In this document: piece after piece, positions 42,760-57,146 of the stretch
How positions within the stretch are numbered: the first letter of the stretch is position 1
How the letters are laid out: each line of letters starts with the position of its first letter
Source of the DNA: Blastocystis sp. Blastoise
Lineage: Eukaryota > Sar > Bigyra > Opalinata > Blastocystidae
Assembly (NCBI GenBank): GCA_039096225.1
Contig: JBBPEB010000023.1
Span: forward strand, 1 to 64,000
Length of the DNA: 64,000 bases
Direction: 5' to 3'
The notes under the pieces: model-generated
Told to the model about the DNA's origin: nothing
Seen by the model: the letters and a program-made list of their open reading frames with translations, nothing else
Databases searched by the model: none
Translations under genes and position numbers: made by a program

Positions 42760-43518
42760 AATGTTTTAATAAAAGAAATAGCAAGCAAAGAAGTGATACT
42801 GTAATAATTATTTAAACACAATAAAGATGTTTTGTTTCCCTTAAACGAATATATCTTTTAACTGAATTCATAAGAAATAATCGTGAATAATTGACTCTCT
42901 TTTTTAAAATCCATTTCTATACAGTTTCATTTCTCTTTGGAATCTTTTTCTTCATATTAACTTATTATATAGCATATATATCGGTTTTTTAACTCTATAA
43001 ATTCGTTATGCAATAAATAGAATCATTTGACACGTAGTGAGTTGTTCTTTTATTTGTATATTGTGTTTTCTTATTAATTGCATGTTGTTCATAATGAATG
43101 TACACGTCGTATTCTTTTTCTATACATCAGCATATAAATTCTTGTTAACTATATTCAATAAATAATACCATTATCAACAATAATTCGCAAGTAACAATTT
43201 TCTAAAAACATATAAATAGCTTTACTGACACCTATTTGTCATCAGTGACAATTAGAATTCATTCATATATCAAATATAAAAAACTAATAAACTGATTTTT
43301 TAAAAAAAGTTTATTTCTATTGTATTATTTGATTATAAATCAACAAATCATTCGTTATTATTTATTTTTTCATAAAGCAAGTAAACAAAAAAAATTAATA
43401 TTGAATTCTATGTAAAATAACCAATTAGTGAGCAATCAGTTATAGAACAACAAATGGTATACAAAATAAAACAATGAATATATATATATATATTCCATAG
43501 AAATCTTAATAATTTCAA
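42760..43518. other. Intergenic region
   Basis: Between the start of the membrane protein gene and the stop of SKI8, both on the minus strand. AT-rich with no open frame. It should hold the promoter of the membrane protein gene. Confidence 0.5.
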
Positions 43519-44299
43519 TTAATTAGTTGATTTTCGAATAAGAGCAGTAAAACTTCCATCTTCACAAGTAAAGACAAGTCGACTTCCGTCACGACTGAAG
43601 CATGTGCTCCAACAAGGAGAAGAAGATGTAAATGTCTGTATACATGTTTTAGTAGTTAAATCCCATATCTTCACGGTTTTATCACTTGAACTATACATAA
43701 AGTATATGAAATGTTTATTATATATAAAATAATATATATATATATAAGAGAGAGAGAGAAAAAACGATATAGAGAATAAATAATAATCAATAAAAAATCA
43801 ATATATAATTCTAGATACGCGGTAGCTAAATAGAGTCCGTCATTTGTGATATCCAATCCAAAGATCCATCCCATGTGACCTTGTAACGAATATAATAATT
43901 GATAATTACCTCCAGCCGTTAAGTCAATTGCATTTATTTGCATATCATTGGATCCTGTAAATAACACCGTAGAATCGTGGGAAAAACGAAGAACTCGACA
44001 AGGTAAATTATGTTCTATATATATAGAAGATTATATACTATATATATATAAAATAATAAAAATAATATAAATATAAAATATTTAAAAATATAAAATATAT
44101 ATATATATAATAATAATAAATTTAATATATATAAAATAATAAAAATAATATAAATATAAAATAATATAAATATAAAATAATAGTATATCTATAAATACGT
44201 TTAATAGTAGTAATAAGTTTATAAGTTTTAGCATTATATATATTAACAGATCCATCACTATGACTCGTAGCTATATAATTACCATCATCACTCTATATA

Positions 44300-44380
<81 letters not shown>

Positions 44381-45113
44381 ATTCTTATATTATATTTATA
44401 TAATTATTATTAATTCTATTTATATAATTATTATTAATTCTATTTATATATAAATATACAAAAGCAATACAGAAAATGAATGGTTCTTTCGTATCAATTT
44501 GACCAAAAGTAGCAACATTGTAAATTTAATTAAAGAAATATATATATAATAATATATATACATAATAAACTACATATAAAATAAAGCAAAACAAATAATA
44601 ACAATAACAATAATAACAAAAGATATAGGATTATTCCAATCAAGAATATTGACAATTCCAGAAAGACTACTTGTAGCAATTCCAGTACCATCTGGAGTAA
44701 ATGCAAGAGACCATAATTCAGTAGGTCCTACTGATAAGACTTTAATAACTTTTGCTATATATACAAATAAACAAATAAATTATTTTTTTGAATTAATTAT
44801 TTATATTCATACATTCAGAAAGACTATAAAAACGAATGTTGCCATCCATAGAACTTGTTGCAATAATATCTTCCTTAGGATGAGCAGCAACAGAAACAAT
44901 ACTCAACTGATGAGGATTTGAAGAAATAATCTTATAATCTGAACCCCACACTTTCATAGTCTCGTCGACAGATCCAGTAATTAAATGTCCATCTTTATCA
45001 AAAGTAGAACACCAAATGGCATCTTCATGAGCTTTGGGATGCTCTTCAAAAATTTGAAACTAGAATGTGGCTAGAGAATAGACTAATAAAAAAAATAATA
45101 CTTGTGCATTCAT
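43519..45113 (-). CDS. SKI8: SKI8/WDR61-type WD40 protein (Ski and Paf1 complexes)
   Basis: Seven exons (45113-45102, 45059-44813, 44754-44627, 44519-44460, 44292-44199, 44014-43819, 43690-43519) give 302 residues, near the 305 of human WDR61. This small seven-bladed propeller serves the Ski complex in 3'-5' mRNA decay and, in many eukaryotes, Paf1. The order of features matches the family: an opening HEDAIWC, GSVDETMKVW, SMDGNIRFYSL, LWSLAFTPDGTGIATSSLSG, DDGNYIATSHSDGSVNIY, HNLPCRVLRFSHDSTVLFTG, GHMGWIFGLDITNDGLYLAT, SSDKTVKIWDLTTKTCIQTF and a final CEDGSF. The first exon encodes only four residues. The intron at 44520-44626 is best read as AT-AC. An intron at 44293-44459 carries an ATT microsatellite. 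Confidence 0.9.
44300..44377. repeat. ATT microsatellite in a SKI8 intron
   Basis: About 26 ATT units lie directly next to the acceptor side of the intron between WD exons 4 and 5. Confidence 0.9.
44520..44626 (-). other. Candidate U12-type AT-AC intron in SKI8
   Basis: On the minus strand the exon ends GATTGGAATAATCCT. The intron begins ATATCTTTTG (U12 consensus ATATCCTTT) and ends TTTCTTTAATTAAATTTAC, with a branch-like TTCTTTAAT about ten bases before AC. Joining gives LDWNNP-NVATFGQ in phase 0. GT-AG alternatives place stops in frame. Confidence 0.75.
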
Positions 45114-46609
45114 TCTCTATTTATTTAAATAATAAAGCAACTTTGGATTTTAAAAAGTAATTTTCATTTTCTTGATTATCTCAGAAAATTGTTTATTCTT
45201 TTTTGTAAAACTTTTTTGTAACCAAATTTCTTCAAAATATTTTTTTAAAAGAATGATATAATGATAATAAAATTCAATATGTGGATAATATTACCCTAGA
45301 ACTCTAGACAAGCTAAGAATCGTTTATTTTCTTATCAAATTTGAGCTTTCAAATTACCAAAATGGCAAGAAACACAATATTGAATATGCTGTGAATAATC
45401 ACAATAAAATTAAAAACTTTCCATACACTATTCTCTTATTTATATGGACCTAAATTGTGTATTACAAAAATTTATTTTCATTTATTGTATATTAACAGCT
45501 TAATTATATTCTTATTACTCTGTTGTTCAATATGAGATCGTCGTAAACAAAACAGGATGATGAAAAAAAAAGTAATATATTGAATAAATGTTAAAAAAGA
45601 AAAAAAGAAGTATATTCTTATGAGAATACTGATTAGACCGAAAAAAATAAAACAAAATAAATAATAATGATGACAGATTGTAAGAAAAAAAATGAAAATA
45701 AGAAATCATTCGAATAAAGTATACACAAAGGAAGAAGAAAAGTGATGAATTGTTTGAGAAGAAGATAAAAGTAATTGAAATTAATATTGAAATTGATGGA
45801 AACTATATGAATATTTTTCTTATAGAGAAAGAAAATAATGGAATCTATATGAATATTTTCCTATAGAGAAAGAAAATAATGGAATTTATATGAATATTTT
45901 TCTTGTAGAGAAAGAACATAATGGATCCTATAGTTAAATAAATAAAAATGTATGTATAAATTGTAAATATATGTATTAATCTTGTTATATAAATATATTA
46001 GAAAAATATAATAAATTCAAGTAATAAAAATTAAAAAGGAAGGCTAAAAGATATGTATTGATTAGTACTTTGAAAAGTGTAAAAAATACATATAATTATA
46101 AATATATAAATTAAAAAAAAAAATTAAAAATAATGACTAACTATACATATGAGAACGAAAAAAAAACCAGAAAAAAGAGGAAAACTTTTAAAAAGAAAGA
46201 AGAATATTGAATATTGATAATATATACGTATAGAGATAGTATGTATCTTATATATATATAATGAAATGAAAATAAAAATATAGAGTACAGAGCAGCGAAT
46301 ATCTTTTCCTGAAGATTATATTTATATGTAATACATATACAAGTGGCTTGTTATAAATATATACAAATGATTAAAAAAAACAAATAAAATATATTGAAAA
46401 AATATATATATCCATTGAAAAAGAAGAAAATTATATGTAGAAAGTAATAAAAATAGAAAATAGAAAAAAAAAGGAAATAAAAGAGAAGAAAATAGAAAAT
46501 AAAAAGGAAATAAAAAGAAGAAAATAATAAATAAAAAGAAGAAAATAGAAAATATTAAAAAAATAAAAATAAAAATAAAATAAAATACAAAAATAAATAC
46601 ATAATAGAA
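45114..46609. other. Intergenic region between SKI8 and the MAP kinase kinase gene
   Basis: AT-rich, with no supported gene. It holds the SKI8 upstream region and the 3' flank of the kinase gene. The hydrophobic open frames at 45527-45709 and 46431-46646 are reverse complements of A-rich tracts and show no family feature. Confidence 0.5.
45796..45930. repeat. Three to four copies of a roughly 42-bp tandem repeat
   Basis: The unit reads approximately TGGAATCTATATGAATATTTTTC, then TTATAGAGAAAGAAAATAA. Copies start near 45796, 45838 and 45880, with a partial copy near 45922. A few substitutions separate them. Confidence 0.8.
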
Positions 46610-49854
<3,245 letters not shown>

Positions 49855-50363
49855 TGTGCAGTATTGATGAGATTATCTATTTAAAATAACCTTTCCCTAT
49901 AATTTATCACTATAAATTAATTGGAAAATAGTCAACTATCAATACAAATAGTACTTTAAAAAAGAAAAAGTTGAATCGAACGTTCCCCAATAAAAATTTC
50001 AAAAAAATAGCACATTAATGATATATATCCACGGATATCGTATTTATTTGCTTGTTTCTTGAACATTTTTTTGAAACACTATACGATTAATCATGAGAAT
50101 TCTGAACTATTTTTTGAATAGAGTCAATATCAAATAAATAACCCTTAATAATTGGGTTATAAAATTACAATAAACTGTAAGAAAATCAGAATCGCAAAAA
50201 AAATAAAAATAGAACCCCTCATATCCTGAAAAAGCCTTTTTTATATTCACGAGAATATATTATTTACGTCTTATTTCGGGATTTTTTGATAAAAAGAGTT
50301 GAATAAACTTAAAGTGTTTGTCTTTCGTTATATTCTTTTTAATTCAAAGACATAGAAGTATAA
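49855..50363. promoter_or_regulatory. Divergent promoter region, MAP kinase kinase and dynein intermediate chain
   Basis: 509 bp separate the two start codons. The sequence is AT-rich but more complex than introns. No recognised factor site could be assigned. Confidence 0.45.
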
Positions 50364-53225
50364 ATGGAATCCTCTAGTCGTGCAAAGGATCTTGTAGCAA
50401 GAAGAAAGCGTTTAGAAGAACTTCGTGCATTAAGAAATGGTTTTAGTACTGCGTATGTTGTTATTTATACTGTTTTTAAATAGGATATGAATTATGAAAT
50501 CTATGTTCGTATATATAGTCAAACAACTGCAGTTACTACGTCAGAATCTATAGATAATCTTGTTAAGGAAATCAAAGAATCTGCACCAAAGAATGCAGTT
50601 GAAATAGAAAAACTTGCGCAAAATGTTGAAACTGTGTCCTCTATTAAATCTAAGCTTGATAGTTTGAAAGAAGTATATATATATTTTTTATCTTTATTCA
50701 AGTAATCATTTTATTATAAAATTATTATAATATGATTCTAAAATTATTCAAGTATTATTTGATATCATTAAGACATTGAACTATTTTATATTTATTGTAG
50801 GAAGAAAATTTAATTTCTTTATCGATTCCTCCTACAATCGTTGAACGTTATCAGAAAACTATTCAAACAAAACCTATTGAGAATGAAACTGTTGATGAGA
50901 ATCTTTTTGATCCTTCAAAAGAATTCTTAGCTAGACAACAGAATAAATCAAAATTACGAACAAGTTCTCAAGGCATTTCTAGAAGAAGTCAAATGTATAA
51001 TAGTCTTGATTCAACTATTGTTCCTAAAGAAAATACATGTATATTTATGTTATTATTCTATATTTAGTTGCTATTTTATTTATTTTTTGTTTTATTTATT
51101 TATTATTATATTTATTGTTTTATTTATTTTTTGTCTTATTTATTTATTATTATATATAATATAAATAATATATATAGTATCAAGTATTGTAGATGATAGT
51201 ACTAGACGTACTTATCTCTCTTCTTCTTCTTTAAATGAATTTGTAATATCCTCAAGTAGAATTGTTGAACGTGTTCTTTCAAATGTCGAAGAATATGATC
51301 CTCTTGTATATTTATTTTATTATTATTTATTTTTATTATTTGTTTTTATTATTTATTTTTATTATTTATTTTTATTATTTATTTTTATTATTTATTTTTA
51401 TTATTTGTTTTTATTATTTATGTTTATTATTTATGTTTATTATTTATTTTTATTATTATTTATTTTTATTTTAATTTAATTATTTCTATATTCTATTATT
51501 ATTATTATTATTTATTTTTATATATTAAATGTATATAGAATGATTATACACAAGATATTAATAAATTATCAGGTGGTAATGAACAAGTATGTTATTATAC
51601 TTATATTTATTGTTATTATAATACTATAGTTAAATATACTTGGTTCATTCTATGCGGATAGTATATGCAGAAAACGTGCTGTAACATCAATTGATTGGTC
51701 ACCTCATCATAAAGAATTATTCTTAGCCAGTTATAATCAACAATTATCAGACTCCGAACAATGGAATGTATATATATTGGTATTATATAATAATATAATC
51801 ATAATAATCATAATCATAATCATAATCATAATCCTAATAATTCTATATATAGTCTCTTAACAATGCTTCAGCTGATGGTTGTATATGTATCTGGAATATG
51901 AATATGCCCACTAGATATGAATCTATCTTTACTTCTTCTTCTCCTGTATTATGTGCTGCATTTCATCCTTATAATAGTTATTTATTATATGGAGGTTGCT
52001 ATAATGGTAAACTACTTATGTGGGATGTAAGACAAAAAGCTATTCCTATTAATAAGAGTGATATTCGTAAATCAGGTCATACACATCCTATTTATAGGTA
52101 TATATATTAGTTATTTATATATTTATTTATTATAATTATGATTATTTTTTATCCTAATAGAATACTATATATATGTCTAATAACTATACTCTATTTAGTA
52201 TTGGTTTTACCGGTCCTTCTTCTTCTTGTAATATAATTACTGCTTCTACTGATGGTACTGTATGTCTCTGGAATCCCGAACAAATTATTGAACCTAATTA
52301 TGCCACACCTCTTACTGTTGCTACTTCTGAGAAATCAACTACAACAACAGATGTTGGTGTCACGTGCCTTTCCGTACCAGATACGGATTCGTCATATTTT
52401 TATGTTGGTTCTGAAGACGGTAAGTTACATTCCGTACAAATTGGTGGTAATAAAGCTAGTATTACTAATAGTGTTCCTCTACATACAACTCCTATATTAT
52501 CTATGTCTAGTCATCCTAATAAAACAAATCAATTAAAAGTATTAGGTGATTTATTATTAACATGCTCTATGGACTGGACGGTCAAATTATGGAGACCTTC
52601 TGTATATATAGTTTATTATTATTTATTATTTATTATTTATTATTTATTATTTATTATTTATTATTTATTATTTATTATTTATTATTTATTATTTATTATT
52701 TATTATTTATTATTTATTATTATTATTTATTATTTATTATTTATTATTTATTATTTATTATTTATTATTATTAATTATATTATTTATTATAATATATTTT
52801 ATAATAGTGTGGTATGGAACCATTATATACATTTGAAACAAGTCGTAATTATGTTTATGGTGTCCATTGGTCTCCCTCTCATCCTTCCTTATTCGCTAGT
52901 TCTACTGGAAATGGAAATGTAGAATTATGGAATATTGCGGATTCTGTTGAAGTATATATATATATATATAATTAATATAAATATATATATATATATAAAT
53001 ATATATATATAATTAATATAAATATACTTTTAGCATCCTGTAACAACTAAAAAAGTATCTGAAAGAGCTATTAATTGTATTAAATTCAATGAAAATGGAC
53101 GTAAAATCGCTTGTGGTGATTCTGCTGGTTATATTCATTTATTGGATGTTAAAGCTGAAACGGCTGAGGCACGTGCGGATGAACTTGCAAGATTACAACA
53201 AGCTCTAGATTCTATGAATATGTAA
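50364..53225 (+). CDS. Cytoplasmic dynein intermediate chain
   Basis: Ten exons (50364-50452, 50519-50672, 50801-51038, 51178-51305, 51539-51586, 51630-51767, 51853-52097, 52199-52601, 52808-52951, 53034-53225) join in frame to 592 residues. The chain links dynein heavy chains to light chains and dynactin. The charged N-terminal helix (MESSSRAKDLVARRKRLEEL) matches the family's dynactin/NudE-binding start, followed by a Ser/Thr-rich disordered part. From exon 6 the family signature appears: LGSFYADSICRKRAVTSIDW, ELFLASYNQQ, DGCICIWNMN, YGGCYNGKLLMWDVR, HTHPIYSIGF, ASTDGTVCLW, SMDWTVKLWRP and GVHWSPSHPSLFASSTGNG, i.e. a C-terminal WD40 propeller. Exon 6 begins at 51630, not at nearer AG sites, because only that keeps frame and gives the conserved FY motif. 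Introns carry TTATTTA repeats. Confidence 0.93.
52613..52775. repeat. TTATTTA-type tandem repeat in a dynein gene intron
   Basis: About 20 copies of a 7-bp unit (TATTATT/TTATTTA) fill intron 8 (52602-52807). A similar TTTTTATTATTTA array occupies 51310-51470 in intron 4. Both run on as open frames by chance, but removing them restores the WD40 sequence. Confidence 0.9.
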
Positions 53226-53845
53226 TTCTATTCTATTTCTATATAACACTATACTAGTTATCCTTATATATTTAAATTTAAAAAATATTTTTGTTGTTTC
53301 TATCTTTGCTTTATATATATTTATGTTTTTTTTTCTAGTCTACTGATTTTTATTTTCAAAATTATTATATCTTCATCTATCCTATTATTCTTTTTCTAAC
53401 TTTTTACTTTTATTCATTCAATATATATCTATATATAAAGCAAATCTTGTTTTCTATTTATATATTAGTATTCATTTCTATCTATTTTTATTTTGTTTTT
53501 TTTAAATCAAAAAAAAAAAAAAAAAAATATATCTATAACCAGTTAATCTTTCCATTATTTAAAAAAACAACAACAACTTATAAATATTTTTTTATACCAT
53601 TTATATAAAAAATTATAAATAGTAAATGTTTAATATAAAAAAGTGAATAGATATAGTTTATACTGGATCATGTTGATTGAAAATAAATGATTATGTTTGA
53701 GTAAAGTATATTATAGTAGAATAGTAGTAGAGATAACAATTTAAATTCTATAACTATAAAAAAAAATATAAATTATTACATTACACTATAAAAATTTCAT
53801 CATATAAAAAAAGAACTGTAAAATATACATTTAAAATAAATTCAT
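53226..53845. other. Convergent intergenic region
   Basis: 620 bp between the stop codons of the dynein intermediate chain gene and SDHD. It contains a poly-A run near 53510-53527. Likely 3' UTRs only. Confidence 0.5.
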
Positions 53846-54728
53846 TTATTCTAAATCATTGTTAATCTTCTTAGGAACAGCAGGTCTCCAGAAACTCTTA
53901 TAAATTTATTTTATATATATTATGTTATAATAATAATAAAAATAAATATAATAATTATAAAAAAAATATAGAATAAAAAAAAAACAATAAAACATACTTA
54001 ATAGCTTCAGTAACACCCTTTGATTTAGTATTATAGTAAAGAAGTCCGAGAATAGCAACAAGAGTAAGAAGAGTTGTACCAATACGGAAACCCTTTTGCC
54101 AACCCTATATATATAAATTTATATATATATTTATTATATATCCTAATAATATATATCATATACAAAAATATTTAAAAAAAAAACATTTAATAAATAAAAA
54201 AAAAAACATACCTTAGGCCAGTAATCACTGTAAATATGACTCATACCAATACAACCATGCATAGGATATAAAATAGCAAGAACATAATCAAGAGGAAGCT
54301 ATATAAATTATATATATATAAATCTTAATATTTTATTAAATATCGATTATTAAGATAAGATTCATATATAAATAATAAGATTAAGAATTTAAAATATATT
54401 TACACTATAAAAATAAAATGAAAAATGAAAAAAAAAAAACATAAATTTAAATAAAAATAAAACATAGACACCAAGCATTAGGAAGAACGAAAGCAAGAGG
54501 AGTAACAACAGCAAGAGTTAATTGAGAATAATGGAATATTTTTTCATGTAAGTTAGTACCATCACAATTCCAAAGACCTTCCCAAAGAGAAGCAGGCTTA
54601 GCAGGAGAAGAATAGTTGTAAGGAGTGTGAAGAGATCTGCTGAAGACTTGAGCAGCAGGAGCAGTAGCTCTAATACTACGAATAGCAGTCTTTTGAGTTA
54701 AACGGAGAGCAGTAAGAGTGTAAGACAT
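53846..54728 (-). CDS. SDHD: Succinate dehydrogenase membrane anchor subunit (CybS/SDHD)
   Basis: Exons 54728-54472, 54298-54212, 54104-53998 and 53894-53846 give about 166 residues, a normal length. The subunit anchors complex II in the inner mitochondrial membrane and contributes to heme b and quinone binding. The N-terminus (MSYTLTALRLTQKTAIRSIR) is a presequence. Then follow SLWEGLWNCDGTNLHEKIFH, a membrane segment LTLAVVTPLAFVLP, PLDYVLAILYPMHGCIGMSH with the conserved His-Gly, SDYW, and a last membrane segment IGTTLLTLVAILGLLYY. Exon 1 ends in phase 2 but exon 2 must start in phase 0. A one-base exon (T at 54404), flanked by an AG and a GT, would fix this. Otherwise a noncanonical site or a base error is needed. 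Its presence argues for an aerobic mitochondrion. Confidence 0.88.
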
Positions 54729-55394
54729 GATTACAACAACTGGCGGACTATAGAACCTATGAAATAATATACATAACAAAAAAAAAACATAGAAAACTTC
54801 TCTGTAGATCTCTTTGGGTGAAAAGCTATAAATCTCTTCAAACAAAATATATGAATTCTCCAAAAAATGACTTTTTCTTATATTCCAACGTGAAAACTTC
54901 AATCATAAATACCGATTCCATGCAATTATCATCATTTTTTCTCCATGATTTCGTAAATAATCATGATTATTTATTTTGTTTCGTTCACTTTTCTTAGAAT
55001 ACCTTTTTTCCCTCTTATAAATCTTTTATTATTTTTTTCTATTGCATTTAAACGCTATGATTAAGATTCAGCCTTAATTGCTTATGTCAAAAATACAATC
55101 CTATTTGTGAATTACAAATGCCAACAATCATTGATTCTATTAAAAGCAATAATAGTATTATTTTTACACTCTTCAAGTTCTGAACAAGTTATATCCTCAA
55201 TTATTATTTTAAAAAACGACATTCAAGTATTTAATTATTAAATAATGTGTATATAAATACACAAATATCATCATTTGAAAACATTAAACACAAAATAAAC
55301 TTATTAAGAATAAAAATAAAACAAATCATCAATTATTTTTAAAAAATGAGAATAGAAAATTGAAAATGGAGAAGAGATACTATATGATTAGGAA
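54729..55394. other. Intergenic region upstream of SDHD
   Basis: Contains the SDHD promoter. The open frame runs on upstream of the chosen start to 54902, but that part encodes no presequence-like or conserved residues and is taken as 5' UTR. Nothing else recognised. Confidence 0.5.
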
Positions 55395-56285
55395 TTATTG
55401 ATTTCCTTTAAATTGAAATTTCTTTAATTTCTGAATTAGTTCTTCATATTGAGCTATAGATATACTATTTTGTGTACATTTATTAAAAGCACTTAATAAA
55501 TATAAAGAATGATATAAAGCACTATATTGCGTAGCATCAGCTGCTTCTATATAGATTTATTATTATGTTTATTATATGTAAAATATTAATTATATGTTTA
55601 TTATATGTAAATTATTCTATTTATTATAACTCTAATTTTCATTATAATAATATATAATAAATATATATACGTCCATAATGAATATTTTGTATACATCTTG
55701 AAATCATTTCAGAATTTCGATTTAACATTTTCTTCACTTCATCATCTCTTAATATATACATATTTGGATCATTTGGATTTGGAGTCAATTGAGGCTATAT
55801 ATTATATATATATATATCATTATTTTTTTTTATTATATAAATAATTAAAAAAAAACTAAATATCCTAACAATAAAATATTAAAATATACTATATAAGGAG
55901 AAACGTATTGTTGAATGGGTTTTATATTAGGATCAGATATAGCATTAGGATTTTGGATAGAAGGATTATTTTGCTGTTGTTGTAATTGTTGTCGTTGTAA
56001 TTGCATTTGTTGTTGAACTTGCTGAACTTGTTGTTGTTGAACTTGCTGAACTTGTTGTTGTTGAATCTGTTGTTGTTGTTGAATCTGCTGTTGTTGTTGC
56101 TGTTGTTGTAACAACTGCTGTTGCAACAACTGTTGCTGATGTTGTACATTTCGTTGTTCTACGGACATAGTATTCATCTGATTCATTGAAGACATAGGTT
56201 CATAGGATACTCTTTGATTCATTTCTTGAGACACTGGTTGTGGTATAGAAGAATAAGAAGAATTATTATTTCCTTGAGCAAACAT
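55395..56285 (-). CDS. SS18/GIF-like (SSXT family) protein, Gln-rich
   Basis: Three exons (56285-55890, 55794-55671, 55546-55395) give 223 residues. Residues about 48-110 are a Gln-rich tract with scattered Val, Leu, Ile and Met. The C-terminal part resembles the SSXT/SNH helix pair of SS18 and plant GIF proteins: DDEVKKMLNRNSEMISRCIQ followed by GQAADATQYSALYHSLYLLS, compared with the family's pattern of ML-EN--MI--I and Q--L---L-YLA. In animals and plants such proteins are transcription co-activators bound to SWI/SNF chromatin remodelers. In this protein the domain is C-terminal to the Gln tract, whereas in SS18 it is N-terminal. The assignment rests on this short motif and is moderate. The gene starts 861 bp from the ELM2-PHD gene, head to head. 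Confidence 0.6.
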
Positions 56286-57146
56286 TGTTCTCTATCAATA
56301 GAATGAACTCTCTACTATTATAAATTAAAATTTAACTACCTTTTATTCAAAAAATATATATTTTTTTATACCGGCTTTTCCTCTATATACATAATTCATT
56401 CATCTTCTTAAAATAATTCTCACGAATATTTATATTTGTTCCACTAGAATTTAATGTTATTTCACGGTTATTCAAAGTCTAGTTCCTTAATGAATCTCTT
56501 TTCTTTTTCTTCTTTTTTTTTAAATTCACTATTTTTCACATTTTTTACAGTCTTTATATTCATATTCTTTTATTTTTTATATACCACAACTCATTTTCAT
56601 CAAAAATATCATTTACAGAATCAACTTTAAAAACATATATAGTATACTCTTCTTCTCTTTATGTCTTTTTTTCAACAACTTTCAAATGATTTATTATTCA
56701 CATAGAACAACTCTCTCCCTGTTAATATATATTTCCTTCTAGTATACTTTTATAAAAGTAATAAATAATAAAAATATATATAATAAAAAAATATATAATA
56801 AAAAAAACATATGAAAAAAATACATAAAAAAAACATATAATAAGAGAATAAAAAAAAATCGGTTGTCAAAAGAGGAAAAGAAATAACAAGAGAGAAATGT
56901 CGCATTTTTTATTTATTTTGCATCATTCTATATTGTTGCAATCTCTCTATATAAAGTATATATTAATATACTTACAGTCATTCTCGATATGAAATTATAT
57001 ATATATTTATGTCATTTACTTATTCTTCTTCTTTTATGAAAACCTTTGTTTTTCTTCAATTATTTACATATATTTCATGTTTCTACATAGGATTACTCTA
57101 CTAATTATCTTACAAATATCAAAGAACATCTTATAAACAGTATACC
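56286..57146. promoter_or_regulatory. Divergent promoter region, SS18-like and ELM2-PHD genes
   Basis: 861 bp between two start codons, AT-rich with T/C-rich tracts (TCTTTTTCTTCTTTTTTTTT near 56504-56520). No specific element identified. Confidence 0.4.
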
